Made by a program: the position numbers and the translations under genes. From Alphaproteobacteria bacterium (lineage in GTDB: Bacteria; Pseudomonadota; Alphaproteobacteria; Acetobacterales; Acetobacteraceae), in NCBI GenBank assembly GCA_020850755.1, contig JADZEB010000011.1, forward strand, positions 231,345-295,344: DNA of 64,000 bases, given 5' to 3'. Positions 9,409 through 17,537 of the stretch are shown piece by piece (the first letter of the stretch is position 1; the number at the start of each line of letters is the position of its first letter). A model generated the notes under the pieces. The model had not been told where the DNA came from. It did not search any database and was given only the letters and a program-made list of their open reading frames with translations.

Positions 9409-10686
9409 ATGGACGGAACAGGAGCGATCACCGCCGAGTCGCCCGACGCGCGGTCGATAACGGGCCGGACTGCGACGCCTCCAGGCGAACCCGCCTGCCA
9501 CCCCGGCGCAGGCGAGCTTGGCGCAAGCGCGATGGTGGTTCCGGCGCCGCACGCCGCGACCGCCACCGACCCGATGCATGGCCGCGCCCCCGGCGCGCCG
9601 GACACCCGCCCGTCCGAGCCTGGAGCGATACTGGCGGCATCCCCCGGCGAGCCCGATCGGCCAGCCAGCCGGGCCGACGCACGGCCCGCGGACACCGCCC
9701 AAACAGCGGCGGACCCACCCGCCCAGGGCGCCATGCCATCGACCCCGGAAGCGCCCGGCCACAGCCTGGGCCAGATCGCACGCCTGCTCTGGCGCCGGCG
9801 CTGGCTGGCGCTCCTGGCGGCCGGACTCACCTTCACCGCCCTGCTCTGGGCGATGATCCCCGCCCGCCCGGTCTGGGCGGTGCGCATGACGGTGGCTCCC
9901 GCCCCGGCCATCCCCGGCGCCGAGACGCAGGCCGGCGCCTTCCCGCTCTCCAGCGGGCTTGCCGGCATCCTGGGCAGCCGGCTCGGCGCGGCGCAGCCGG
10001 CGCTGCCCTTCGACCGCTACCTTGCGCTGCTGAACGCGGCCACCCTCGCCCGAGCGCTGGAACGCGATACGGCGGGCAGCGTCATCGCCCGCTACTGGCC
10101 CGACCTGCACGACGATGCCGGCCGTTACCAGCCGCCCGCGGGGCCGCTCGCGGCCGTGAAGGCGCAGGTGAACGCGCTGTTCGGCGAGCCGGCCGCGCGC
10201 CCGCCCACGCCCGAGGCCTTCGCCGAGGGGCTGGCGCGCGCCCTGCGCATCCGCGCCCCGATCGACGGCGCGCCACTGCGCGAATTGCAGCTCGACCACA
10301 GCGACGCCGCCTTCGCCGCCGAGCTGCTCGCCCGCCTGCACGCGACCGCCGACCGGATGCTGCGCGAGGAACAGCGCGCAAGGCTGGCGGCGCAGCTCGA
10401 CTACGTGACGGCGCGGCTTGCCGCCACGACGCAGATCGAGCTGCGCAGCGGCCTGGTGCAGGTGGTGCTGCAACTGGAGCGCGGGCTGATGGCGCTCGCC
10501 GCCGACCAGCCCTATGCCGCCGATCTGGTGGCCCCCCCCACCATCTCCTTCGCCCCGGTCTGGCCCAAGCCGATGCTGGCCCTGCTGCTGGCGGCGCTGG
10601 CGGCGCTGGCGCTCGGGTTGATCGCGGCCTTCGCCGCCGAGGCGCTGCGTGCCGCCCCGCGCCCGGCCGGGGCCTCGGCCCGGTAG
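9409..10686 (+). CDS. Wzz-like polysaccharide chain-length / tyrosine-kinase adaptor protein
   Basis: 425 residues from ATG 9409; a GTG at 9313 would add 32 Pro/Ala-rich residues. After a long disordered Pro/Ala-rich N-terminus, there is a cytoplasmic amphipathic stretch (GQIARLLWRRRW) and a first membrane helix (LALLAAGLTFTALLWAMI). A periplasmic domain of about 230 residues follows, then a second helix (MLALLLAALAALALGLIAAF) near the C-terminus. This TM-periplasm-TM layout is that of Wzz/PCP chain-length regulators. The PxxP-type proline near TM2 is present as FAPVWPKP. No kinase domain is fused. Neighbouring flippase and ligase genes support a role in polymer length control. Its last 175 bp overlap the convergent ligase gene. 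Confidence 0.72.
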   Translation: MDGTGAITAESPDARSITGRTATPPGEPACHPGAGELGASAMVVPAPHAATATDPMHGRAPGAPDTRPSEPGAILAASPGEPDRPASRADARPADTAQTAADPPAQGAMPSTPEAPGHSLGQIARLLWRRRWLALLAAGLTFTALLWAMIPARPVWAVRMTVAPAPAIPGAETQAGAFPLSSGLAGILGSRLGAAQPALPFDRYLALLNAATLARALERDTAGSVIARYWPDLHDDAGRYQPPAGPLAAVKAQVNALFGEPAARPPTPEAFAEGLARALRIRAPIDGAPLRELQLDHSDAAFAAELLARLHATADRMLREEQRARLAAQLDYVTARLAATTQIELRSGLVQVVLQLERGLMALAADQPYAADLVAPPTISFAPVWPKPMLALLLAALAALALGLIAAFAAEALRAAPRPAGASAR

Positions 10687-12005
10687 CGGTCGGCCAGCAC
10701 GGCAACGGCGATCCCGGCGCCAAGCCAGGTCTGCGCGCCGAGCAGCGCCGTATCGACGGTCATGAAGCCCAAGCCCGCCAGCAGCATGGCGAGCGCGCTC
10801 CGCGCCTCGTCCGTGCCGGCGCGCCACGCCAGCCGACAGGCCAGCAGCAGCGCGGCACCCAGCACGAACAGCGCCACCGGCAGCCCGGCATCGGCGGCGA
10901 GCGCCAGCCAGACATTGTGCGCGCGGATATGGCTCGCCCAGCCGACCCCGAGCAGGGGCGCATGGGCGAGATCGTTCCAGGCCGCCGCCCAGCGCTCCAG
11001 CCGGCCGGAATCGCCATCGCCGCTGGCGCGATCGGCGAGCGCCGCGAGCGCCGGGGCAAGGTCGAGGCCCCCACCCGCCGCCTGCCAGCCGGCCCAGCCG
11101 AGCAGCGCCCCCGCGCCCGCCAGCGCCGCCAGGAGTGCCAGGCCGCGCGCGCGGCCAAGCAGCGGCAGCAGGCGCGCGGCCAGCACCAGCGCCGCCAGGA
11201 CCCAGACCGAGCGGGTGAAGGAGAGCGCGATCGCCACCGCCTGCGCCGCCGCCAGCCCGAGCAGCAGCGCCGCGCGCAGCAGCCCGCGCCCGGTGGCGAG
11301 CAGGTGCAGCGTCCACACCAGCCCGAGCAGGCAGAAGGCGGCATAGGGGTTCGAGCCCGTATAGGGCGCGCTCAGCCGGCGGATGGTCGCCGGGCCGAAC
11401 AGATAGGCGAGGTTCTCGTAGGCGAGCGGCGGGGCGATGCCGAGCAGGATCTCGGCCAGCCACACCGCGCTCTCGAAGGCGGCCGAGGCACCGAGGCCGA
11501 GCGCCAGCCCGGCATAGAGGGCGCGCCGCTCGGCAGCGTCGAGCAGCGATGCGGCCAGCGCCACCGGCAGGGTCAGCGCGAAGGCGAGCGCCTGCCAGGC
11601 GCCATCCTCGCGGTCATAGGCGGGGGTGGCGGCGTGTAGCGCCACGGAGGCCACCATGATCGCCAGCAGCGCCAGCCCGAAGCCGGCGAAAGCCACGCGC
11701 GTGCGGTCGGGAAGGCCGCGCACGGACAAGAGCAGCGCCAGGAGCAGCAGTGCCAGCGGCTGGATCGGGCGCAGCGAGAAGCCGATCTCGGCGCGGAGAT
11801 AGCCCTCGGCGACGAGGGCGAAGCCGAGCAGGAAGGCACCGGCACGGAAGCCCCCGGCGCGAAGGGTGTCCGCGCGCGGGCGCAGGGGCCCCGGCGTGGA
11901 CGGGGGGGTCGCGGACGGGGGGCGCGCGGACGGCGCGGGCAGGATGCGCGCCACCGGGGGCAGGCTACCTGGTTCGGGCTGGTGGGTCACGGCTGCGGCC
12001 GCCAT
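10512..12005 (-). CDS. O-antigen ligase / polymerase family protein (WaaL/Wzy-like)
   Basis: About 497 residues with 10-12 predicted membrane helices. Family marks include the Wzy_C-type region with YTGSNPYAAFCLLGLVWTLHLL, ALSFTRSVWVLAALVLAARL, a long periplasmic loop with RLERWAAAWNDLAHAPLLGVGW and SHIRAHNVWLALAADAGLP; this GxG plus HN pattern is typical of O-antigen ligase proteins. The start is uncertain: the ATG at 12005 lies inside an 86-bp repeat, and the frame stays open upstream without conserved sequence. The last ~58 residues are Ala/Ser-rich, lie antisense to the end of the Wzz-like gene and are probably a non-conserved tail. Cotranscription with the flippase is excluded by the intervening rightward gene. 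Confidence 0.8.
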   Translation of the reverse strand: MAAAAVTHQPEPGSLPPVARILPAPSARPPSATPPSTPGPLRPRADTLRAGGFRAGAFLLGFALVAEGYLRAEIGFSLRPIQPLALLLLALLLSVRGLPDRTRVAFAGFGLALLAIMVASVALHAATPAYDREDGAWQALAFALTLPVALAASLLDAAERRALYAGLALGLGASAAFESAVWLAEILLGIAPPLAYENLAYLFGPATIRRLSAPYTGSNPYAAFCLLGLVWTLHLLATGRGLLRAALLLGLAAAQAVAIALSFTRSVWVLAALVLAARLLPLLGRARGLALLAALAGAGALLGWAGWQAAGGGLDLAPALAALADRASGDGDSGRLERWAAAWNDLAHAPLLGVGWASHIRAHNVWLALAADAGLPVALFVLGAALLLACRLAWRAGTDEARSALAMLLAGLGFMTVDTALLGAQTWLGAGIAVAVLADRYRAEAPAGRGAARSASAAKAAINPSASAASAASSRASIGLGQTGAKEMVGGATRSAA

Positions 12006-12085
12006 CGCCGGCAACCCCGCGCCCGCGCGCGGAACCGGAGATCGGCGGCGCGGCGAGCCCGATGCCGACCACCAACCGCCCGCGC
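12000..12085. repeat. 86-bp direct repeat, copy A
   Basis: Identical in sequence to 12182-12267. It overlaps the probable start of the O-antigen ligase gene. The 182-bp period is not a multiple of three, so the two copies would read in different frames, which argues against the upstream frame being translated. Confidence 0.9.
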
Positions 12086-12181
12086 TCGCGCGCGGAATCG
12101 GACGAGCGAGGCCGGCGCAGGCGGGGCGCCCGAGGGCAGGGCGGAGCCCCCCGGTGCGGGTGGACCGGTCATGATCGCGGT

Positions 12182-12267
12182 CGCCATCGCCGGCAACCCC
12201 GCGCCCGCGCGCGGAACCGGAGATCGGCGGCGCGGCGAGCCCGATGCCGACCACCAACCGCCCGCGC
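12182..12267. repeat. 86-bp direct repeat, copy B
   Basis: Second copy of the repeat at 12000-12085, without mismatches by eye. The 96-bp spacer between the copies has no recognisable gene. A recent segmental duplication in the ligase 5' region would explain it. Confidence 0.9.
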
Positions 12268-13122
12268 GCCGCCCGGATGACGCGACCGAAGCGGCCTGGC
12301 CTCGCGCGACGCCGGGCGCGTCGATGGCCACTTGCACGCCATTCGCGCCAGGCCATGCCGGATGGAAGCTGCCGGACAGTCAGGTCCCGCCGGGATGCGC
12401 GGTGATATCATCCTCCGCCCTGAACGCCCCCTCCTTCTGTCCATGGCGACGCGCGTGCATGCCGCGCGGGGGCTGTTCTAGCAGGCAGCAGCGCCGAGGT
12501 AGTTAACGGCGGGCGATGCGGCAAGGCACGGCGAGTGACGCCGGGGCGCCCGCAGCAGGATCGGCAGGGACCGGCACCGGAGCCGGCGGGATGGCGCCCG
12601 GTCGCGGAGCGCGTGTCCGTCCCGCGTCGCCGGCGGCGCCTTGGCGGTCGCCATTTGTCGGGCGCTTCGGGATCATCGGGTGAAGCCATCATTGTGGGGA
12701 TCGGGGGCGCGGCCCGCCCATCCTCCCGCGCGCTGGCTCCGCCCGCCCGGACCGTCGCCGCCCGTGCGCGCACGGCGCCCAGGCACTTGCCGAAGCGGGC
12801 GCCGAAGCGTCCGGGCATGGCGGGCCCCAAAAGAGAAGCGCGTCGCCATCCGGGAGTGATGGCGACGCGCATGTGTCCGAAGCGAAGGGACGGGTCAGGG
12901 GGGCCTTCGCGCTCTGTCGGACACGTCGACCCATGGCCTTTGCGCCATGGCGTCCCGACCGTGGGTGCTTCTTCCGCGGCACCCTTGGCTTGGTTGTCGG
13001 CGCGGCCGCGCGCCTGTCGGGCCTGGGCCGCACCGGGGGGAGGGTCTTGCCGGACTCCTCTGCTGTTGCTGTCGAGCGCGGGCGACCCGGTCTGGGGCGA
13101 CCCGGTCTGGCCGCGCCGGGCG
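12268..13122. other. Intergenic stretch without a convincing gene
   Basis: About 855 bp between the ligase upstream repeats and a small lipoprotein gene. Open frames exist on both strands but their products are Arg/Pro/Ala-rich codon-bias shadows with no recognisable domain. The stretch contains the hairpin cluster listed separately. Just before the lipoprotein stop there is a near-tandem CGACCCGGTCTGG at 13082-13110. Confidence 0.6.
12838..13000. ncRNA. Candidate structured RNA: four consecutive hairpins
   Basis: Four inverted repeats follow one another. (1) GCGCGTCGCCAT 12838-12849 pairs perfectly with ATGGCGACGCGC 12859-12870 across a 9-nt loop. (2) GTGTCCGA 12873-12880 pairs with TCGGACAC 12917-12924, with an inner GCGAAGG / CCTTCGC stem. 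(3) CCATGGC 12931-12937 pairs with GCCATGG 12944-12950, loop CTTTGC. (4) CCGAC 12955-12959 pairs with GTCGG 12996-13000, with an inner GGGTGC / GCACCC stem. No open frame here looks coding. It does not match RNase P, tmRNA, SRP or 6S RNA hallmarks that I can recall. Strand unknown; a small RNA, an attenuator-like leader or tandem terminators are all possible. Confidence 0.4.
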
Positions 13123-13359
13123 CTAGCGTGTCAGCGCACCGATCGCGGCGCCACCGGCACCGCCGATCAGCGCGCCAGTGAGCAGGCTGCCGCCAGTGAG
13201 CGCGCCCACCGCGGCACCACCCGCGGCGCCGATCGCGCCGCCCGAGAGGGCGCGCTGCTCGCGCGAGTTCAGCCCCGAGCAGGCCACGGTGCTGACGGCG
13301 AGAAGCCCCAGGACCGTGAGGATGCCGAGGCGGTGAACGATGCTGCGTGCTGCTGTCAT
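13123..13359 (-). CDS. Small glycine-zipper lipoprotein
   Basis: 78 residues. A lipoprotein signal peptide (basic MTAARSIVHRLG, hydrophobic core, lipobox VSTVAC with Cys27) is followed by a short polar piece. Then come GGAIGAAGGAAVGALTGG and a second GALIGGAGGAAIGAL, which form a glycine-zipper (YMGG/OmpA-linker-like) motif. Such proteins sit in the outer or inner membrane and are often envelope-stress-linked, but no function is known. The ATG at 13359 is preceded on its strand by AAGGAGCAAGAC, a good ribosome-binding site. It is divergent from the two-component locus. Confidence 0.85.
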   Translation of the reverse strand: MTAARSIVHRLGILTVLGLLAVSTVACSGLNSREQRALSGGAIGAAGGAAVGALTGGSLLTGALIGGAGGAAIGALTR

Positions 13360-13487
13360 GTCTTGCTCCTTCGCGATTCCCTGTTGGGCGTCCTGGCTCA
13401 GGTTGCGCTCGTCGCGGCGGGGATCGTGCGGCGCACGTCCATGAGATAACGAGTCGCCGGCCGGCAGCGCAACCCACGGCCCAGACT

Positions 13488-13548
13488 AGTCACAGCCGGC
13501 CAGCCCCTGTCGCCGCGGCAGCGGCGAATCTCACAGACTTGTCACGCC
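13488..13548. promoter_or_regulatory. Cluster of GTCACA-type motifs upstream of the two-component locus
   Basis: In the 340-bp divergent region 13360-13699, similar motifs occur at 13488-13497 (AGTCACAGCC), 13530-13538 (CTCACAGAC) and 13540-13548 (TGTCACGCC). The last two are spaced about one helical turn apart, which fits the tandem sites bound by OmpR-family regulators. The same core recurs in inverted orientation at 16659-16690. The rest of the region shows nothing recognisable apart from the two ribosome-binding sites. Confidence 0.4.
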
Positions 13549-13699
13549 GACCCTCGCTGCTGCGGCCCTGGTCTTGCTTAACACCGGGTGAGGCTACAGG
13601 CCGGGGCGAGTTGGGCTTGCATTCCGCAACCGTTCAATGATGCTCTGTGCCGCCTGCGCGCCTTGGCCCGCGCGCAGCAAGGAGGGGGAGTTCGTTTCC

Positions 13700-14347
13700 A
13701 TGCACCGGTTGCGGGCGTGGATGCTGGTCGTTCTGCTTGCACCGGGAATTGCCGGCTGCGAGAGCTTCGGCACGCCCGAGGCGCAGCCCAATCCCGCCGC
13801 GCATCTGCCGCTGCCACCGCCCTTGCCGGCGCGGCTGCGCGCGGCGCGGCGCGGCATCACGCCTGCCGAGATGGCGGCGAACGGCACCATCGAGGCCCCG
13901 CCCGCGCCCGAGGCGAACGGCGCCGCCCAGTCCGACCAGCCAACCGCCGCCGACCAGCCCGCACCCGCCGGCCAGGCCGCCCCCGACGCCGACGCCGAGG
14001 CCGAGGCCGGCGCCATGACCGCGCGCATGCCCGCCGCCGGCTCCGCACCCGACCAACCGGTGGCCAGCCTCGCCCCGGCCGTGCCGCAATCCGCACCGGC
14101 CTTCCGCTCCCCGATCGGCATGACGGCCGCCGCATTGCGCGCCCGCTTCGGACCGCCGGCGGGCGAGCGTGTCGCCGGGCCGGCACGCATCTGGCGCTAT
14201 CCGGGGCGCGATTGCGTCGCCGAGCTTACCCTCTACTACGATCTGCAGCGCGGCGCCTTTGTCGCCGTCGAGCAGCGCCACGAAGGCAACGCGCCCTCGC
14301 CCGAGGCCTGCCTCGCCTCGCGCGGCAATCCTGCTTCCACCGGCTGA
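13700..14347 (+). CDS. Putative lipoprotein of unknown function, first gene of two-component operon
   Basis: 215 residues from the ATG at 13700, which follows AAGGAGGGGGAG; an in-frame ATG at 13637 has no such site. The N-terminus is a lipoprotein signal (MHRLRAWMLVVLLAPGIAGC, lipobox GIAGC). A long Ala/Pro/Glu-rich disordered middle follows. The C-terminal 70 residues form a compact piece: ALRARFGPPAGERVAGPARI, WRYPGRDCVAELTLYYD, FVAVEQR, with two cysteines. I do not recognise the family. It sits 62 bp before the response regulator in the same direction, so it may be a sensor accessory or a regulon member. Confidence 0.75.
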   Translation: MHRLRAWMLVVLLAPGIAGCESFGTPEAQPNPAAHLPLPPPLPARLRAARRGITPAEMAANGTIEAPPAPEANGAAQSDQPTAADQPAPAGQAAPDADAEAEAGAMTARMPAAGSAPDQPVASLAPAVPQSAPAFRSPIGMTAAALRARFGPPAGERVAGPARIWRYPGRDCVAELTLYYDLQRGAFVAVEQRHEGNAPSPEACLASRGNPASTG

Positions 14348-14409
14348 GCCGCCGACCGCCAGCACCGCCCAGACGACACCGCCCAGACGACACCCCCAGA
14401 CGCAGGACC

Positions 14410-15153
14410 ATGAGCGAAACCATCGCGCTGATCGACGACGAGGATCTGTTCCGCGAGACGCTGGCCTGGAATCTCACCGATGCCGGCTTCCAGGTGGAGG
14501 GTTTCGCGCGGGCCGAGGCGGCGCTCGATCGCATGGCCGGCGGTGCGCGCTTCAGCGCGGTCCTGCTCGACTGGCAGATGCCGGGCATGAACGGGCTCGC
14601 CTTCCTGCGCGCGCTCAAGGAACAGATCGGCACCGAGGCCCCGCCCGTCCTGTTCCTCACCGGCCTTGATGCCCCGCTCTACGAGGAACGCGGCCTGGGC
14701 GAAGGCGCGGTCGATTTCATCGAGAAGACCCGCAGCGTGCGCGTGATCGTCCAGCGCCTGCGCCTGGCGATCGCCGGCACCAAGGGCGCGGCCGCCGGCC
14801 CGGCCCAGCCCGCCGACCCGGCGGATGCCAGCGGCGATCTTGATCTCGACGTGCAGTCGGCCCGCGCGCAGTGGAAGCATCGCCGTGTCGAGCTCACCCT
14901 CTCCGAGTTCAAGGTGGTGCAGCTCCTGGCCGAGCGCAGCGGGCGCGATGTCAGCTATCGCGAGATCTACGACCAGGTGAAGGGCGTCGGCTTCATCGCC
15001 GGTTCCGGCGCCGAGGGCCATCGCGCCAATGTGCGCGCGCTGATCAAGCGCATCCGCCAGAAGTTCAAGGACGTCGATCCCGATTTCGATGCGCTCGAGA
15101 ACTATCCCGGCTTCGGCTATCGCTGGCGGTCCGGAACCGCCGCGAGCGGCTGA
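14410..15153 (+). CDS. OmpR-family response regulator, ChvI-like
   Basis: 247 residues. Receiver domain 1-120 with the acidic pair D9/D10, phosphoacceptor D54 (LLDWQMPGMNG), the switch threonine in LFLTGLD and the lysine in IEKT. After an Ala/Pro linker comes a winged-helix DNA-binding domain (VELTLSEFKVVQLLAERSGR, then GHRANVRALIKRIRQKF and GFGYRW). The VSYREIYDQVKGVGFIAG segment and the partner kinase architecture resemble ChvI/ExoS-type systems of alphaproteobacteria, which respond to envelope stress and acid. It is followed after 29 bp by its kinase gene. Confidence 0.9.
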   Translation: MSETIALIDDEDLFRETLAWNLTDAGFQVEGFARAEAALDRMAGGARFSAVLLDWQMPGMNGLAFLRALKEQIGTEAPPVLFLTGLDAPLYEERGLGEGAVDFIEKTRSVRVIVQRLRLAIAGTKGAAAGPAQPADPADASGDLDLDVQSARAQWKHRRVELTLSEFKVVQLLAERSGRDVSYREIYDQVKGVGFIAGSGAEGHRANVRALIKRIRQKFKDVDPDFDALENYPGFGYRWRSGTAASG

Positions 15154-15182
15154 GCCGGGGGCAGCGGAACAGGGGCGCGCGC

Positions 15183-16637
15183 ATGGGCAGGATCGGCCGC
15201 TTCCTGCGCCGCTCGCTTGCGGTGCGCCTGTTCCTGCTCGTGCTGGTGTTTGCCGCCGTGCCGGCCGCGCTCTACCACCGCTTCGAGGCGGTGGATGCGG
15301 AGAAGCAGGCGGCGCTGTTCTCCGCCCTGCGCGAGCGCTCGGCGCTGATCTCGCGCGCGCTCGACCCGCTCCTGTCGGCCGAGGGCGCGCTCCAGGTCGA
15401 GCGGCTGCAAGGCGAACTCGCCCGCTACACCGGCCCCAAGGATAGTCTGCGCCTGCTGCTGCGCCCGACCGAATCGACCGGCGGCGGGTTCATCTATGTC
15501 GCCGCCGCCCCGCCGGTTTCCCCGGCCGATCTCGATCTCGAGCGCGGGGCGCTGGCCACCGCCGGCGTGCTCGACCGGCTGGCCGAGACCTGCGCCGGGG
15601 ACGTGCCGCTTGCCTTGCGCGTGGGCGAGGCGCGCGGGCGGACCCAGCTCCTGACCTCGCTCGCGCCGATCCGCGGCCTGCGCGGCTGCTGGGTGCTGGT
15701 GACCGCACGCTTCCTGGACGAGGACGATGCACGCCTGACCCAGCCCTACTGGCAGGCGCCCGAGGTGCGGCTGGCGATGATCGTCTATGGCGTGCTGGCC
15801 CTGCTCGCCTTGGCCACCATCTTCGCCATGCTGCGCGGCATCGGCCGCTTCTCGCGCCTGGCCGGGCGCATCCGCCCGGGCGACGACCGGCCGCGCTTCG
15901 CCGCCCAGACCGACATCCCCGAGCTGCGACCGGTGGCCGACGCCTTCGACCGCATGGTCAACACGCTCTCGGCCGGTGCGCGCGCGGTGCGCGAGGCGGC
16001 CGAGGAATCCGCCCACGCGCTGAAGACGCCGATCGCCACGCTGCGCCAGGCGACCGAGAGCATGAAAAGCGGCGACGAGACGCGCCGCACCCGCGCGCTC
16101 GCGGTGATGGAGCAGGCGCTCGACCGGCTGGAGGAGCTGCTCGCCCAGGCCCGCCAGATCGAGCGCAACGCCGCCGACCTGCTCGATCCGCCGCAGGAAA
16201 CGGTCGATCTGGCCGGGCTCGCGCGCGGGCTGGCGGAAAGCTATGGCGGCATGGGCGGGCCCACCGTGATGGCCGAGGCTCCGGGGCCGGTGCGCGCGCT
16301 GGGCGCCACCCATCTGATCGAGGCGGCGCTCGAGAACCTGGTCGACAATGCGCGCGACTTCTCCCCGGCCGACAAGCCGGTGCGCGTGCGCGCCTGGCTG
16401 GAAGGGCGCGAGGCCTGTGTTGCCGTGATCGACCGGGGCCCCGGCATCGCGCCCGAGCATCACGGCCATGTCTTCGATCGCGGCTATTCCTCGCGCTCGG
16501 GGCCGATCGCCGACGAGCATCAGGGCCTCGGCCTCTGGATCGTGCGCCGCAACATCGCCGCGCTGGGCGGGCGGGTGCAGGCCGGCGAGACCCCCGGTGG
16601 CGGCCTGACCATCACCCTCTTCCTGCCGCGCGCCTGA
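15183..16637 (+). CDS. Sensor histidine kinase, ChvG-like
   Basis: 484 residues: N-terminal membrane helix (LAVRLFLLVLVFAAVPAALY), a periplasmic sensor of about 165 residues, a second helix near 200-220 (LAMIVYGVLALLALATIFAM) and a HAMP-like linker. The HisKA domain has the phosphorylated H278 in SAHALKTPIATL. The ATPase domain shows an N box (NLVDNARDFSP), G1 (DRGPGIAPEH), F-box (VFDRGYSSR) and G2 (GLGLWIVRRNIAALGG). All catalytic boxes are intact. The kinase is cotranscribed with the response regulator and presumably phosphorylates it. Confidence 0.92.
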   Translation: MGRIGRFLRRSLAVRLFLLVLVFAAVPAALYHRFEAVDAEKQAALFSALRERSALISRALDPLLSAEGALQVERLQGELARYTGPKDSLRLLLRPTESTGGGFIYVAAAPPVSPADLDLERGALATAGVLDRLAETCAGDVPLALRVGEARGRTQLLTSLAPIRGLRGCWVLVTARFLDEDDARLTQPYWQAPEVRLAMIVYGVLALLALATIFAMLRGIGRFSRLAGRIRPGDDRPRFAAQTDIPELRPVADAFDRMVNTLSAGARAVREAAEESAHALKTPIATLRQATESMKSGDETRRTRALAVMEQALDRLEELLAQARQIERNAADLLDPPQETVDLAGLARGLAESYGGMGGPTVMAEAPGPVRALGATHLIEAALENLVDNARDFSPADKPVRVRAWLEGREACVAVIDRGPGIAPEHHGHVFDRGYSSRSGPIADEHQGLGLWIVRRNIAALGGRVQAGETPGGGLTITLFLPRA

Positions 16638-16658
16638 TCCGCGCAGGCGGCGCTTGCC

Positions 16659-16690
16659 TGTGACACCTGGCGTGTCTGTGACACTTGGCG
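16659..16690. promoter_or_regulatory. TGTGACAC direct repeat between kinase and yidB-like gene
   Basis: TGTGACACCTGGCG (16659-16672) and TGTGACACTTGGCG (16677-16690) are 18 bp apart. Read on the minus strand they give TGTCACAGAC- and TGTCACAGGC-type sites, like those upstream of the operon at 13488-13548. They lie about 120-150 bp before the next start codon, a reasonable activator position. Confidence 0.4.
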
Positions 16691-16806
16691 GGCGGGCGCG
16701 TTTCCAGTCGCCTAGTCCACCGCTCCGTGCAATCCTGTATCAAGCGGTTGCGCCGCAGCGCGGGCCGGGACCGGGCCTCGCATCATCGCAAAGGGAGGAG
16801 CATGCC

Positions 16807-17490
16807 ATGAACATCCTTGGACAGATCCTGGGCGCGGCCCTGGGCGGCGGCCAGCAGCAGCAGCAACAGGCGGGCGGCTCGCCGATCATGAACATCATCA
16901 TGCAGCTGCTGATGAACCGCGCCGGCGGCGGCCAGCAGGGCGGCATCGCGGGCCTTGGCGCCATGCCGGGCCAGGGCGGGCAGGGGCAGCAGGGCGGGCA
17001 GGGGCAGCAGGGCGGGCAGGGGCAGCAGGGCGGCGGGCTGGAAGCGCTGCTCGGCAGCATCCTCGGCGGCGGGCAGGGACCGCTCGGCGCGATGCAGGGC
17101 GGCCAGATGCAAGGCGGCCAGATGCAGGGTGGCCAGATGCAGGGTGGCCAGAAGCAGGGGGGCGAGGCCGACCAGGCCGGCGGCGCGCTGGCCTCGGGGC
17201 TGGAAGGCTTGCTGCGCCAGTTCGCCGGCGCCGGCCTTGGCGATACCGCCAAGACCTGGGTCGGGCGCGGCGAGAACGCGCCGGTCACGCCCGATCAGGT
17301 CGGCAACGTGTTCGGCGAGGATGAGCTGCGCGGCTATGCCGAGAAGTCGGGCATCGGCCTGCCGCAGCTCAAGGAGAGCATCGCCAAGGAACTGCCGCGC
17401 GTGGTGGACCAGCTCACCCCCGACGGGCAGATCGCCGCGCCCGAGAGCTACGGCAAGATGTTCGCCGGCTGGGGCGGGATGAAGGGCTGA
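16807..17490 (+). CDS. YidB-like (DUF937) protein with Gly/Gln/Met tandem repeats
   Basis: 227 residues. The N-terminus (MNILGQILGAALGG...) and the C-terminal half (TAKTWVGRGENAPVTPDQVGN..., ELRGYAEKSGI, LPQLKESIAKELPRVVDQLT) are the YidB/DUF937 pattern. The middle is low complexity: GQGQQGG units from about 16978 to 17036 and GGQMQ units from about 17095 to 17160, encoded by short DNA tandem repeats, so copy number is likely variable. Function in the family is unknown. The ATG follows a GGGAGGAGC ribosome-binding site. It stands downstream of the kinase after a 169-bp gap containing the TGTGACAC repeats. Confidence 0.85.
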   Translation: MNILGQILGAALGGGQQQQQQAGGSPIMNIIMQLLMNRAGGGQQGGIAGLGAMPGQGGQGQQGGQGQQGGQGQQGGGLEALLGSILGGGQGPLGAMQGGQMQGGQMQGGQMQGGQKQGGEADQAGGALASGLEGLLRQFAGAGLGDTAKTWVGRGENAPVTPDQVGNVFGEDELRGYAEKSGIGLPQLKESIAKELPRVVDQLTPDGQIAAPESYGKMFAGWGGMKG

Positions 17491-17537
17491 GGCCGCATCC
17501 GGGCGGGCAAGCCGGGGCAGCGGGCCGGCCGCTACGG

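Noticed and set aside
12535..13449. 304-residue rightward open frame and its antisense partner in the region before the glycine-zipper gene
   Set aside because: Arg/Pro/Ala-rich, no start-site support, and it runs through the hairpin cluster and antisense to a convincing lipoprotein gene.
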